A stretch of DNA of 20,540 nucleotides from CAVRQM01 sp964250775. GTDB lineage: Bacteria; Pseudomonadota; Alphaproteobacteria; Acetobacterales; Acetobacteraceae. The first letter of the stretch is position 1, and each line of letters starts with the position of its first letter. Below are positions 8,234-15,945 of the stretch, piece by piece. The notes below the pieces were generated by a model, which saw only the letters and a list, made by a program, of their open reading frames with translations, made no database searches and was not told where the DNA came from. The stretch spans positions 1-20,540 of the forward strand of contig CAXUHK010000071.1 in the NCBI GenBank assembly GCA_964250775.1, read 5' to 3'. A program made the translations under genes and the position numbers.

Positions 8234-9743
8234 ACTGCGCCTCGACGAGCGGCAGCTTCCGGCGCATCCGCTCGATCAAGGCGGCGGTCTCCTGTTCCCG
8301 ACCACACGCCACCGCGGCGGCGACATCGCCACCTTGCACCAGCAGCGCCACGAAGCGGCCGGCGTCGAGGTCGCCGTCGATCACCACCTGGTCCCACGCC
8401 TCGGCATGGCCGAGGTACTCGAACCGCTTGCCGTAATGGTAGGTCCAGAAGAACGGCACGCCGTCATACTGCGCGTCACCGCCCAGCATGTTGCGCGCGG
8501 CGACGCGCGCGTGCTGCTGCGCCACGCGCCAATGCTCGATCCGGGTCGGCTTGCCCTGAAACGGGAAGGCGGCGACGTCGCCTGCCGCGTACAGAGCCTC
8601 GGCCGCCCGCATCCCGGCATCGACCACGAGGCCGCCATCGTCGCGCTTGTCCACGCCCGCGGCGAAGCCGGTCGCCGGCTGTACGCCGATGCCGACGATC
8701 ACCAGGTCGGCCGGCAGCACCTCCTGGCCCACGATCACCGCCCGCACCCGCTGCTCTCCCGCGAGGCGGGATGCCTGGCCGATACGGAACGTGACGCCGT
8801 GGCGCTCGTGCAGGCGGCGGAACATGGCGCCGACCTGAGGACCGAACTGGCGCGCGAACGACACGTCCTCGGGCGAGACGACGGTGACTGCCGCCCGCCG
8901 CTCGCGCAGCGCCGAGGCGACCTCGAGTCCGATGAAGCTGCTGCCCAGGATCACCACCCGGAGGGCTTGGCGCAGCTCCGCCACGATCGCCGCCGCGTCG
9001 GCGACCGAGCGCAGGACGTGGACGCCCGCGAGGTGCGCGCCCGGCACATCGACTCGTCGCGGCGCGCCGCCGGGGGCAAGCAGGGCGGCGTCGTACTCGA
9101 TGCTGCTGCCATCGGCGAACCAGGCCCGCTTGGCCGAGGGTTCGAGGCGGGCGACCGCGTCGCGGCGGAACTCGACATGGTGCGAATCGAACCATTCGCG
9201 GTCGTGCACGGCCGGCACCGCATCCGGCGCCATGCCGCCGGCCATCACGAACTTGCTCAGCGCGGTGCGGTCGTACGGCAACGCCGGTTCGGCGGCGGCC
9301 AGCACCACCCGGCCGGCGAAGCCGAACTCGCGCAGCGCCGCGACCGCGGCCGCCCCGGCGGCGCCTCCGCCCACCACCAGCATGGTGCGAGCGTCGGGCG
9401 CGGACGGCGACGCCTGGGGCGTCGGCGTCTCGGGGACGATCGGGTCGGCGCCCACCATCACCGCTCCCCCGTCGACCCGCACCGGGTAGCGGACCAGCGG
9501 GTCGAGCGCCGGCGGCTCCAGCACCGCGCCGTCGTCGAGGCGGAACGTCGCCTTGTGCCACGGGCAGACCAGCCGGCCGTCGCACACGGCGCCCTGATCG
9601 AGAGGCGCCTTGGCGTGCGGGCACTCGGCGGCGAAGGCATGGACCTGGCCGCGATGGCGCACCAACGCGATGCGGGCGATGCCCACTTCGATGCGCCAGG
9701 GCCGGTCCTCGGCCATGTCGGCCAGCATCGCCACGAACTGCAC
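8214..9743 (-). CDS. Rieske [2Fe-2S] / FAD-NAD(P) oxidoreductase (AIF/ferredoxin-reductase type)
   Basis: A 509-residue fusion of an N-terminal Rieske ferredoxin domain to a pyridine-nucleotide disulfide-oxidoreductase-type module, as in AIFM3-like proteins and relatives of BphA4-type ferredoxin reductases. The [2Fe-2S] ligands are Cys41-x-His43 and Cys60-x2-His63 (CPHAKAPLDQG and CPWH). The FAD motif VVGGGAAG lies at about 123-130, the NAD motif VVILGSSFIGLEVA at about 260-275, and the FAD-binding ALYAAGDVAAFP near the C-terminus. No signal peptide or membrane segment is visible, so it is probably cytosolic and moves electrons between NAD(P)H and a partner. The start is GTG at 9743, supported by AGGAG nine bases upstream. 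It is the last gene of a leftward unit after the regulator and PhnD-like genes, 81 bases downstream of the latter. The redox partner is unknown. Confidence 0.9.
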   Translation of the reverse strand: MQFVAMLADMAEDRPWRIEVGIARIALVRHRGQVHAFAAECPHAKAPLDQGAVCDGRLVCPWHKATFRLDDGAVLEPPALDPLVRYPVRVDGGAVMVGADPIVPETPTPQASPSAPDARTMLVVGGGAAGAAAVAALREFGFAGRVVLAAAEPALPYDRTALSKFVMAGGMAPDAVPAVHDREWFDSHHVEFRRDAVARLEPSAKRAWFADGSSIEYDAALLAPGGAPRRVDVPGAHLAGVHVLRSVADAAAIVAELRQALRVVILGSSFIGLEVASALRERRAAVTVVSPEDVSFARQFGPQVGAMFRRLHERHGVTFRIGQASRLAGEQRVRAVIVGQEVLPADLVIVGIGVQPATGFAAGVDKRDDGGLVVDAGMRAAEALYAAGDVAAFPFQGKPTRIEHWRVAQQHARVAARNMLGGDAQYDGVPFFWTYHYGKRFEYLGHAEAWDQVVIDGDLDAGRFVALLVQGGDVAAAVACGREQETAALIERMRRKLPLVEAQSMLREG

Positions 9744-9824
9744 TGATTGGCGCTCCTGCCTGGATCGCTTCTCAACCCCGTGGCCGACGTCGCGTTCCGC
9801 GCCGAGCCGCAGCGCCGGTCGGGT

Positions 9825-10655
9825 TTATGCCAAACGCGGGTAGCCCAGTGCCACCGCCGCATCCTCCATGGCACCGATGGAGGCGTACGCCTCGCGTGGC
9901 AGGACGGCGAAGCCGGTGAGTCCAAGCGCCGCCCGGTGCCATGCCATGTCGGGGCTGGCGACCAAGGCGCGCAAGGCGTTGCGCAGCGCGGCCATGGTGC
10001 CCTGCCCGGCGCCGGAAGCGGTAATCAGCGGCAGGCCGGGGATCGCCGCCGTCTCGCCGATCACCCGCGTGCCGCGCAGCAACTCGGGGCGGTGCCGGGC
10101 GGTCAGGCCGTGGCTCACGCAGTCGATGGCGGCGACGTCGGCGCGGCCGTCGCGCAGCGCCGCCAGGCTCAGCATATGGCCGCCGGTCGTCACCACCTCG
10201 GAGAAGAAGCTGCCGTTGCCGCCGGGCGCGGCGCCGGCGTGCGGGGCGATCGCGGCGCGGAAGGCGTTCATGCCGGAGTTGCTGTCCCAATCGTTGACGG
10301 CGGCGCGCAGGCCGCGCAACTCGCCGATCGCCTCCGCCGGCACCCGTTCGGCCACCACCAGCAGACTGCGGTAGAGCGGGCCTTCGCAGCCGCGCAGATC
10401 GTAAGTCGGGGTCGCCACCACCTGCACCGACTCGCCCAGGGTCAGTAGCGGGTAGCCGCAGGTCTGCGCCAGCAACAGATCGGGCGAGCGCCAGATATCC
10501 CAGAGCGGCATATCGGTCTCGAGCGACGAGGGTACGTCGCGCAGCCCGGAGGCGCGCAGCCGGTCGCGCAGCCAGGCCCAGATCGCCTGGTTGCTCGCCG
10601 CGAGCCATGCCATGTCGTACATGCCGAGGCTGGCGATCAGGTGGTGCGCGGTCAT
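9825..10655 (-). CDS. PhnD/SsuA-like substrate-binding protein, no signal peptide
   Basis: A 276-residue protein of the phosphate/phosphite/phosphonate ABC-transporter substrate-binding family (PhnD-like, type 2 periplasmic fold). Characteristic stretches are LLLAQTCGYPLL, YRSLLVV, LRGLRAAVNDWDSNSGMNAFR, VVTTGGHMLSLAALRDGRADVAAIDCV and GETAAIPGLPLIT. The N-terminus MTAHHLIASLGMYDM has no signal peptide or lipobox, and no permease or ATPase gene is nearby. A cytosolic ligand-binding or sensing role is therefore more likely than transport; this is inference. The ATG at 10655 has GAGGGAG eight bases upstream. The gene sits 13 bases downstream of the regulator, strongly suggesting one transcript. 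The ligand is unknown. Confidence 0.8.
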   Translation of the reverse strand: MTAHHLIASLGMYDMAWLAASNQAIWAWLRDRLRASGLRDVPSSLETDMPLWDIWRSPDLLLAQTCGYPLLTLGESVQVVATPTYDLRGCEGPLYRSLLVVAERVPAEAIGELRGLRAAVNDWDSNSGMNAFRAAIAPHAGAAPGGNGSFFSEVVTTGGHMLSLAALRDGRADVAAIDCVSHGLTARHRPELLRGTRVIGETAAIPGLPLITASGAGQGTMAALRNALRALVASPDMAWHRAALGLTGFAVLPREAYASIGAMEDAAVALGYPRLA

Positions 10656-10668
10656 GCCCGGCGCTCCC

Positions 10669-11589
10669 TCAGGTCACGACCAAATCGGCATCGCGGTCTT
10701 CCTCGACCGTGAGAGTCGCGAGGAATTTCGGCACATCGGGCGGCTGCACCACGGCATGGCGCACCAGCTCGTCGAACCGCCGCACCAGGGCGCGGATATG
10801 CTCGGTCCAGGTGAACACGAAGTAGATGCCGCCCACGAACACCGCCGCGCGTGCGGTGCCGAACACGCTGAACGGCACCGAGTAGAGCTGCCTGCGGTCG
10901 AACAGGAACAACCGGAAGCTCGGATACAGCTCGGTCGCGAGCGATTGCATCCGGGCCAGTTGCCGCCGCCGCTCCGCCGCGGCCAGCCCGGCCCAGATGC
11001 CACGTCCGGCGGCGAGCTCCCGCAGCGCCTGGACGCAGGCGCAAGCCTCGATCTCGGTGTCCGGCTGCCGCAGGTAAAGCAACCGGCTCTCGACGCTGTC
11101 CCAGCTTCGCGGCGGCGCGTTCCCGGCGGCGTTCAGGTATTCGTGGCGCAGCACCGCCTCGGTCTTGAGCAGGTCGGGGAAGCTCACCGGCACCGTGCGG
11201 ATCTTGGTGCCGGCCGCCTCGCTCATCCAGGCGAACATACGGTCGTCGATCGGCAAATCCTCATGCGGCTCGATCTGCATGACTTCTCCGAAGCTGGCGG
11301 GACTGGCCTGCTCGTGCTGGCTGAGGCCCAGCAGCCAATCCGTCGAGACGCCGGACGATACCGCAATGGCGGCCAGCGTCTCGGCCCGCGGCAGGCGTGG
11401 CGACTGGTCGGCGAGCAACTGGGTCAGCGTCGAGCGGTCGATGCCGCTGGCACGGGCGAAGGCTGCCTGGCTGCCGCCACGCTGGGCGATGACGCCGAGC
11501 AGGCGGTCGCGAAACGCCGCCGCGGACACCCGACGGTCGAGCGCTGCTACATCTCTCGGCAAGCTGTGTGGATTGTCAACATATGGCAT
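10669..11589 (-). CDS. XRE-family transcriptional regulator with large C-terminal domain
   Basis: A 306-residue DNA-binding protein. Residues of about 26-90 form an XRE/Cro-type helix-turn-helix (FRDRLLGVIAQRGG, QAAFARASGIDRSTLTQLL, then ETLAAIAVSSGVSTDWLLGL). The remaining 200 or so residues are not a family I can name. They include an acidic PHEDLPIDDRMFAWM stretch and an aromatic/hydrophobic region (SFRLFLFDRRQLYSVPF, VFVGGIYFVFTW) that could bind a ligand. It heads the regulator, PhnD-like, Rieske unit and is divergent from the desaturase gene, so it is a good candidate for autoregulation and control of these genes. The ATG at 11589 lacks a clear ribosome site; an in-frame GTG at 11529 or an upstream start at 11706 are alternatives. 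Confidence 0.82.
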   Translation of the reverse strand: MPYVDNPHSLPRDVAALDRRVSAAAFRDRLLGVIAQRGGSQAAFARASGIDRSTLTQLLADQSPRLPRAETLAAIAVSSGVSTDWLLGLSQHEQASPASFGEVMQIEPHEDLPIDDRMFAWMSEAAGTKIRTVPVSFPDLLKTEAVLRHEYLNAAGNAPPRSWDSVESRLLYLRQPDTEIEACACVQALRELAAGRGIWAGLAAAERRRQLARMQSLATELYPSFRLFLFDRRQLYSVPFSVFGTARAAVFVGGIYFVFTWTEHIRALVRRFDELVRHAVVQPPDVPKFLATLTVEEDRDADLVVT

Positions 11590-11616
11590 TGAAATGCGAC
11601 ACCACGCACGTTTCAA
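11589..11616. promoter_or_regulatory. Candidate operator: imperfect inverted repeat at regulator start
   Basis: The + strand reads TTGAAA-TGCG (11589-11598), a six-base spacer, CGCA (11605-11608), two extra bases, then TTTCAA (11611-11616). The arms are complementary apart from the two-base insertion. The repeat lies in the 77-bp space between the divergent XRE regulator and desaturase genes and touches the regulator's apparent start codon. That location suits an autoregulatory operator, but no binding data exist. Confidence 0.4.
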
Positions 11617-11666
11617 ACGAGCCCCCAATGATTGTAGGATAAACTTTACGAGAGTGCAAAGGTTTG

Positions 11667-12638
11667 ATGATGCGGGTCGGGCGGGTGTATCGGATCGAGT
11701 GGCCAACCGCGGCCCTCGTGGTGTTGGTTTGGAGCTTGTGGCTGTTTCTGACCCGGTTCTACGCCGCCCTGCCGGTATGGTTGCTGGTTATTGGCGGCGG
11801 CTGGACGGTCGCCTGGCACGCGTCGCTGTTGCATGAACTGATCCACGGTCATCCGACGCGCTGGCCTGCGGTGAACCGCGCGCTGGGTCTGCCAACCATG
11901 CTGTTGCACCTGCCGTTCGATCGTTATCGCGCGATCCATCTGATGCACCACCGCGACAAACACCTGACCGATCCGTTGGAGGATCCGGAGACGCAATACT
12001 GGACCGGCGCCGCCTGGCGCGGGTTGGGTCCGGTGGGGCGGGCGCTGGTGCGGTGCATGTCGTTGCTGGCCGGGCGACTGGTGGTAGGGCCCGTATGGGC
12101 GATCGGGCGCTTCCTGTGGCTCGATGCGCATCGCGCGTGGCGCGGCGTGCCGGGCGTACGCGCGGCGTGGGCGGCACACCTGCCGTTCGCGGCGCTGGCT
12201 GTGCTGTGGCTGGTGTTGGGCTGCGGCATGAGCCTCGTGACCTACTTCGCCTGCTTCATGCTGCCCGGCATGGCGCTGATGCTGATGCGCTCGTTCGCCG
12301 AGCACCGCTTCGCGGACGTCAGCGAACATCGCACCGCGATCGTCGAGCGGGCGCCGGTGCTGGGCGTGTTGTTCCTGTATAACAACCTGCACGCGGCTCA
12401 TCACGAGCGCCCCGGCCTTGCGTGGTATCGGCTGCCGGGCTGGTATGCACAAGAGCGTGCGCGGTTGGTCGCCAAGAACGGCGGGCTAGTGTACCGCGGC
12501 TATGCCGACGTGGCGCGCCGGTTCCTGCTGACGCCCTATGACGTGCCGGTGCATCCGCACCATTGCGCTCCAGGGCAGGTGGTCCCGCCCGTCGCGGCAA
12601 CAGGGCCAGCTTGTCGCGACAGTAGGAAATATGCCTGA
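11667..12638 (+). CDS. Membrane fatty acid desaturase family protein (first copy)
   Basis: Integral-membrane di-iron oxygenase of the fatty-acid desaturase family. Three histidine clusters expected to bind two irons are present: HELIH (56-60), HLMHH (91-95) and HAAHH (242-246). Hydrophobic stretches at about residues 14-28, 36-50, 178-195 and 196-215 are probable membrane segments. The substrate (acyl chain, carotenoid or other lipid) cannot be told from sequence. The 323-residue reading starts at the first ATG of ATGATG. AAAGG at 11658-11662 is better spaced for the second ATG at 11670, so the true start may be one codon later. It is divergent from the XRE regulator. It is clearly different in sequence from the desaturase at 13582-14496, so the two are not a recent duplication. 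Confidence 0.85.
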   Translation: MMRVGRVYRIEWPTAALVVLVWSLWLFLTRFYAALPVWLLVIGGGWTVAWHASLLHELIHGHPTRWPAVNRALGLPTMLLHLPFDRYRAIHLMHHRDKHLTDPLEDPETQYWTGAAWRGLGPVGRALVRCMSLLAGRLVVGPVWAIGRFLWLDAHRAWRGVPGVRAAWAAHLPFAALAVLWLVLGCGMSLVTYFACFMLPGMALMLMRSFAEHRFADVSEHRTAIVERAPVLGVLFLYNNLHAAHHERPGLAWYRLPGWYAQERARLVAKNGGLVYRGYADVARRFLLTPYDVPVHPHHCAPGQVVPPVAATGPACRDSRKYA

Positions 12639-12777
12639 TCCGGTGTGAGCGCGCAGGCTGCGCTGACGCCCTTCATCATGGGTTGGCGTTTCCGGCGCGA
12701 GTAACGGGCCGCACAGCGGGTGCGTCGTGTTGGCTTCGAGGCAGCCAGCGGCACAGCCGACGTATCACGGAGTCGGC

Positions 12778-13503
12778 ATGGTGTTCTCCCGCCAGCCGGT
12801 TTCGCGCCTGCTGCTCGCCGCAACTAGATGGCTTATGCGGGCGTTCGTCGTGCAGGTCTGCGTCACTTTTCTTTTGGCATTTGCCATTGGTTTCCAGAAA
12901 GGCTTTGTTGCGCGCAGCGGCCATGGGCAGCCTTGGGTCGTTCCAGGTTGGGTTATGATCCTGGTTGCTACGGCGACGTTCCAACTGACCCTGCTGTTCA
13001 TCGCATGGCGGCGCGGCAAGGTCGCCGGTGACGGCGACGTGAGACGGGGACTTGGCATGACGCCGCTGCGCCGACCCTGCCTGCTTGCCGGATTGTCGTT
13101 GGCGATCGTACCTGCCGTCATCTGCTGGGCGGCCATCATGCTCCGTCTTGCAGTGCCGGTGACGAGCGGGCTGGCGCCGGTGCTGGCGGCGGCACGGGAA
13201 CAGGCGCTGATGCCGGAGATCGCCTTGCTTGTGGTGGCCGGCCTCGTGGCTCCGGCCGCGGAGGAATGTTTTTTCCGGGGCTGGCTATGGACCGGCCTGC
13301 GCCGTCACTTGGATCCCCTGGCGGTCATGTCGATCACCTCGACCCTCTGGCTTTCGCTGCATATGCTCGATAATCCGTTTCGGCCGCTATACTTGTTTCC
13401 AAGTGCCGTGTTTTTTGGTATCGCTCGACACTGTTGCGACAGTGCCTGTGCATCGCTGGCCTTGCATCTCGTGAATAACCTTCTGTCTCTTGGCGCCGGT
13501 TAA
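12778..13503 (+). CDS. CPBP family intramembrane metalloprotease
   Basis: A 241-residue polytopic membrane protein of the CPBP (CAAX protease/bacteriocin-processing, Abi) family. The catalytic motifs are visible: EECFFR at 162-167 (EExxxR), His195 in LWLSLHML, and HLVNN near the C-terminus (His230, Asn233/Asn234). Hydrophobic segments lie near residues 20-38, 61-78, 100-127, 152-162, 180-196 and 200-214. Bacterial relatives act as self-immunity, protein-maturation or scaffold proteins; the substrate here is unknown. The ATG at 12778 is chosen because GGAG (12769-12772) lies five bases upstream; an in-frame GTG at 12727 would add 17 residues without hydrophobic character. It follows the first desaturase by 139 bases on the same strand, so co-transcription is possible but not obvious. 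Confidence 0.82.
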   Translation: MVFSRQPVSRLLLAATRWLMRAFVVQVCVTFLLAFAIGFQKGFVARSGHGQPWVVPGWVMILVATATFQLTLLFIAWRRGKVAGDGDVRRGLGMTPLRRPCLLAGLSLAIVPAVICWAAIMLRLAVPVTSGLAPVLAAAREQALMPEIALLVVAGLVAPAAEECFFRGWLWTGLRRHLDPLAVMSITSTLWLSLHMLDNPFRPLYLFPSAVFFGIARHCCDSACASLALHLVNNLLSLGAG

Positions 13504-13581
13504 TTTATCCTGGCGCACGTTCATGAAAATAAGAATGTCTGCCGCAGAACTGCGGTCCGATGCGCTGACGCTGAAACGTCG

Positions 13582-14496
13582 TTACGATATGCCAAAGGAA
13601 CCCGCCTGAGCCGTCGCGCGGATGTCCCGATGAGCGGCGGCGTAGCCGGGCGCCACGGCTTGCAAATTGCCGGCCAGCAAGGAGTGCAGGCGCGGCAGCG
13701 CATGGAACGGCACGCCGGGCGCAATGTGGTGCTCGGCATGGTAGTTAACGTTCCAGAACAGCATCCGCACCGCGCGGACGCTGAGCGTGGTTCGCGTGCT
13801 GGCCCGGCGGTCCAGTAGCAACGGCAGCCCACCGTGCTCGGCCATTAGGACGGCGCGCAGCACCGGTTGCCCCAGCAAGGCGGGGACGACATACAACCAA
13901 AGCAGACAGTCACTCCGCAGGGCCAGCGACCCTGCCGCCAGCGCGGCGTAGGTTGCCAAGTAGCATCGCGCCTCGAAGATCACCGCGCTGCGGCGATGCC
14001 GTGGGATGAACGCGGCCTCCACATGGCCGCGCGCCAGCATTAGCAGGAGCCTGATCTCGGCGATCCAGTATGGCAGCCCGGAGAGCCGCCACAGGTATCG
14101 TGCCGGTGTGAGCGGCCGGCTGTCGGCGAGTTCAGGGTCGTGCTCCGGGTGCTGGGTGTGGCGGTGGTGCGCCATGTGGAACAGGCGGAACCATTCCGGT
14201 GGCAGCACCAGCAATAGGCCGGCAAACCAGCCAAGCAGCTTGTTGGCCAGCACCGGGCGGAACACGGTGCGGTGCGTCGTCTCGTGCAGCGGCGCGAACA
14301 AGGCGATCAACGTCACGCCCAGCACCGCCATTGCCGGCCAGGCTAATGGCGTCGACCGGGTCGCCGTCACGAATGAGCCGGCAATACTAATCAGCGCCAA
14401 ATGTCCCGTCAGCCACGCTATGGCTATGGTGTCGGATTTCAGCGCCAGCTCCCGTACCGTCGCGGCTGGCAGGATCGGTGTGGCGGCCTGCGGCAT
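13582..14496 (-). CDS. Membrane fatty acid desaturase family protein (second copy)
   Basis: A 304-residue integral-membrane desaturase-type enzyme. The three histidine boxes are HETTH (71-75), HMAHH followed by RHTQH (107-116), and HAEHH (253-257), all preceded by hydrophobic stretches as in the family. Probable membrane segments lie near residues 26-44, 52-70, 86-100, 182-197 and 198-215. The ATG at 14496 has only a weak upstream purine run (ACGGAA). It is convergent with the CPBP protease and divergent from ispDF. The lipid substrate is unknown. The HETTH...HAEHH pattern is close to standard acyl-lipid desaturases and also to hydroxylases acting on carotenoids, so both remain possible. Confidence 0.87.
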   Translation of the reverse strand: MPQAATPILPAATVRELALKSDTIAIAWLTGHLALISIAGSFVTATRSTPLAWPAMAVLGVTLIALFAPLHETTHRTVFRPVLANKLLGWFAGLLLVLPPEWFRLFHMAHHRHTQHPEHDPELADSRPLTPARYLWRLSGLPYWIAEIRLLLMLARGHVEAAFIPRHRRSAVIFEARCYLATYAALAAGSLALRSDCLLWLYVVPALLGQPVLRAVLMAEHGGLPLLLDRRASTRTTLSVRAVRMLFWNVNYHAEHHIAPGVPFHALPRLHSLLAGNLQAVAPGYAAAHRDIRATAQAGSFGIS

Positions 14497-14606
14497 GACA
14501 GTTCCGTTGTGACTGTGATCGGTATTTGGGCGGCGCGTTCCGGCGCGGCAAGGGTGCGGCGGTTGCCTGTCGGTTGCGCTCGCGTTACAGCAGGCCTGAT
14601 GCCTCG

Positions 14607-15797
14607 ATGGACAGTCCGGATGCTCATGCCTTGATCGCCGCCATCATCGTCGCAGCCGGGCGTGGCCAGCGCATGGGCGGCCCGATCCCCAAGCAGTATC
14701 GCGAACTCGACGGCCAGCCTATCATCCGGCACACGTTGCTGGCGTTCCTGCGCCATCCCGGCATCGACCGCGTGCAGGCGGTGATCCATCCCGCCGACCG
14801 CAAACACTACGACGGTGCGGCGCACGGGCTCGACCTGCCGCCGCCGGTGATCGGCGGCAACACCCGGCAGGAGACGGTGCGCTTCGGACTGGAGAGCCTG
14901 GCCGACCAAGGCGTCAAAAAGGTCATCGTGCACGACGGCGTTCGCCCGTTCGTGGAGCAGGACACGATCAGTGCCGTGATCGCGGAGTTGGACGACAGGC
15001 CTGCTGTGGTAGCGGGGCTTCCGGTGCCGGACACGCTGAAGCGCTGCCGTAACGGCCTGATCGACGGCACGGTTGACCGCACCGACGTATGGCGGGCGCA
15101 GACGCCGCAAGGTTTCCGGTTCGCTTCCATCCTTGAGGCGCATCGCCAGGTGCACCTGCACAACCCGCTCGGCCTCGACCTCACCGACGACAGCCTGGTC
15201 GCGGAGCGGCATGGCATCCCGGTCTCGCTGGTGCACGGCAGCGACGACAACTTCAAGATTACCACCGAGCGGGATCTTGAACGCGCCGAGCGATTGATGC
15301 GGCGGGGCCGCAGCGAGACGCATACCGGCTGGGGGTTCGATTTCCACGGGTTCGGAGCCGGCGACCACCTGATGCTATGCGGTATCCCGGTCGAGTTCGA
15401 CCACGGCATCGCGCGCGCGCACAATGTCGACATCCCGCTGAACGCCGCCACCGATGCGTTGCTCGGCACCGTCGGCGGCCAGCATGGCAACGACCATTTC
15501 AGGCCTGGCGCGCCGCTGCACCGCGGCGCCAGCAGCGACGTGTTCCTGCGCGAGGCGGTGTCGCTGGTGACCATGAAAGGCGGCCGCATCGTGCATGTCG
15601 ACATGAGCGTGCTGAGCGAGCGGCCGGACATACGTGCTTACCGCGACGCCATGGTGCTCCGCCTGGCAGACCTGCTCTCGGTGGCGCCGGAACGGGTCGG
15701 CGTCAAGCGGGTGTCCGGCATGGAAAGCGGACTATACCGTCGCACGGAAGGCGTGGGCGCTCAATGCCTGGTCACGGTGCAGTTTCCGGCGTTGTAG
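14607..15797 (+). CDS. ispDF: Bifunctional IspD/IspF-type protein with degenerate IspF domain
   Basis: The N-terminal half (about residues 8-235) is MEP cytidylyltransferase IspD of isoprenoid synthesis. It keeps AAGRGQRM, PKQY, VHDGVRP, the Thr of PVPDT, VDRTDVW and NFKIT, which carry the CTP- and substrate-binding Arg/Lys residues known from E. coli IspD. The C-terminal half is IspF-like (MECDP synthase). Two of its three metal ligands are present (Asp245, His247 in GFDFH), but the third is Asn279 where E. coli has His42. The GDIG segment and the TTTE nucleotide-binding segment are replaced (VSGMES near 369-374). The reading frame is intact over 396 residues, a normal length for the alphaproteobacterial fusion. 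The IspF activity is therefore doubtful, while IspD activity is likely. The ATG at 14607 has only a weak ribosome site. Confidence 0.88.
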   Translation: MDSPDAHALIAAIIVAAGRGQRMGGPIPKQYRELDGQPIIRHTLLAFLRHPGIDRVQAVIHPADRKHYDGAAHGLDLPPPVIGGNTRQETVRFGLESLADQGVKKVIVHDGVRPFVEQDTISAVIAELDDRPAVVAGLPVPDTLKRCRNGLIDGTVDRTDVWRAQTPQGFRFASILEAHRQVHLHNPLGLDLTDDSLVAERHGIPVSLVHGSDDNFKITTERDLERAERLMRRGRSETHTGWGFDFHGFGAGDHLMLCGIPVEFDHGIARAHNVDIPLNAATDALLGTVGGQHGNDHFRPGAPLHRGASSDVFLREAVSLVTMKGGRIVHVDMSVLSERPDIRAYRDAMVLRLADLLSVAPERVGVKRVSGMESGLYRRTEGVGAQCLVTVQFPAL

Positions 15798-15817
15798 GTG
15801 GTGCGTCTCGCATCCTG

Positions 15818-15848
15818 AAAAAACGCGGTGATGCTACCGACATCACCG
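15818..15848 (-). terminator. Rho-independent terminator after parB
   Basis: Read on the minus strand, a perfect 8-bp stem (CGGTGATG / CATCACCG, 15826-15848) with a 7-base loop is followed two bases later by six Ts (15818-15823). It lies about 100 bases past the parB stop and should end the rsmG-parA-parB transcript, insulating it from convergent ispDF. Confidence 0.85.
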
Positions 15849-15945
15849 TCTCGCTTCGGTGACTTCATGCGCACGCAATATCGACCTCCAAGCCGGTTCT
15901 CACGGCAGGTGAAGGCTTGTCTACTTTCGCCCGAACCGCAGACAA

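Noticed and set aside
8154..9746. A 530-codon + strand frame over the Rieske reductase
   Set aside because: Antisense shadow; the minus strand carries the full Rieske and FAD/NAD motifs and a ribosome site.
11575..11580. TTGACA on the minus strand as a -35 for the XRE regulator
   Set aside because: It falls inside the reading frame from the favoured start, and no -10-like hexamer follows at 16-18 bases; it would matter only if the GTG at 11529 is the real start.
13542..13555. Hairpin CCGCAG-AA-CTGCGG between the convergent CPBP and desaturase genes as a terminator
   Set aside because: The loop would be only two bases or the stem five, and no solid T-run follows on either strand.
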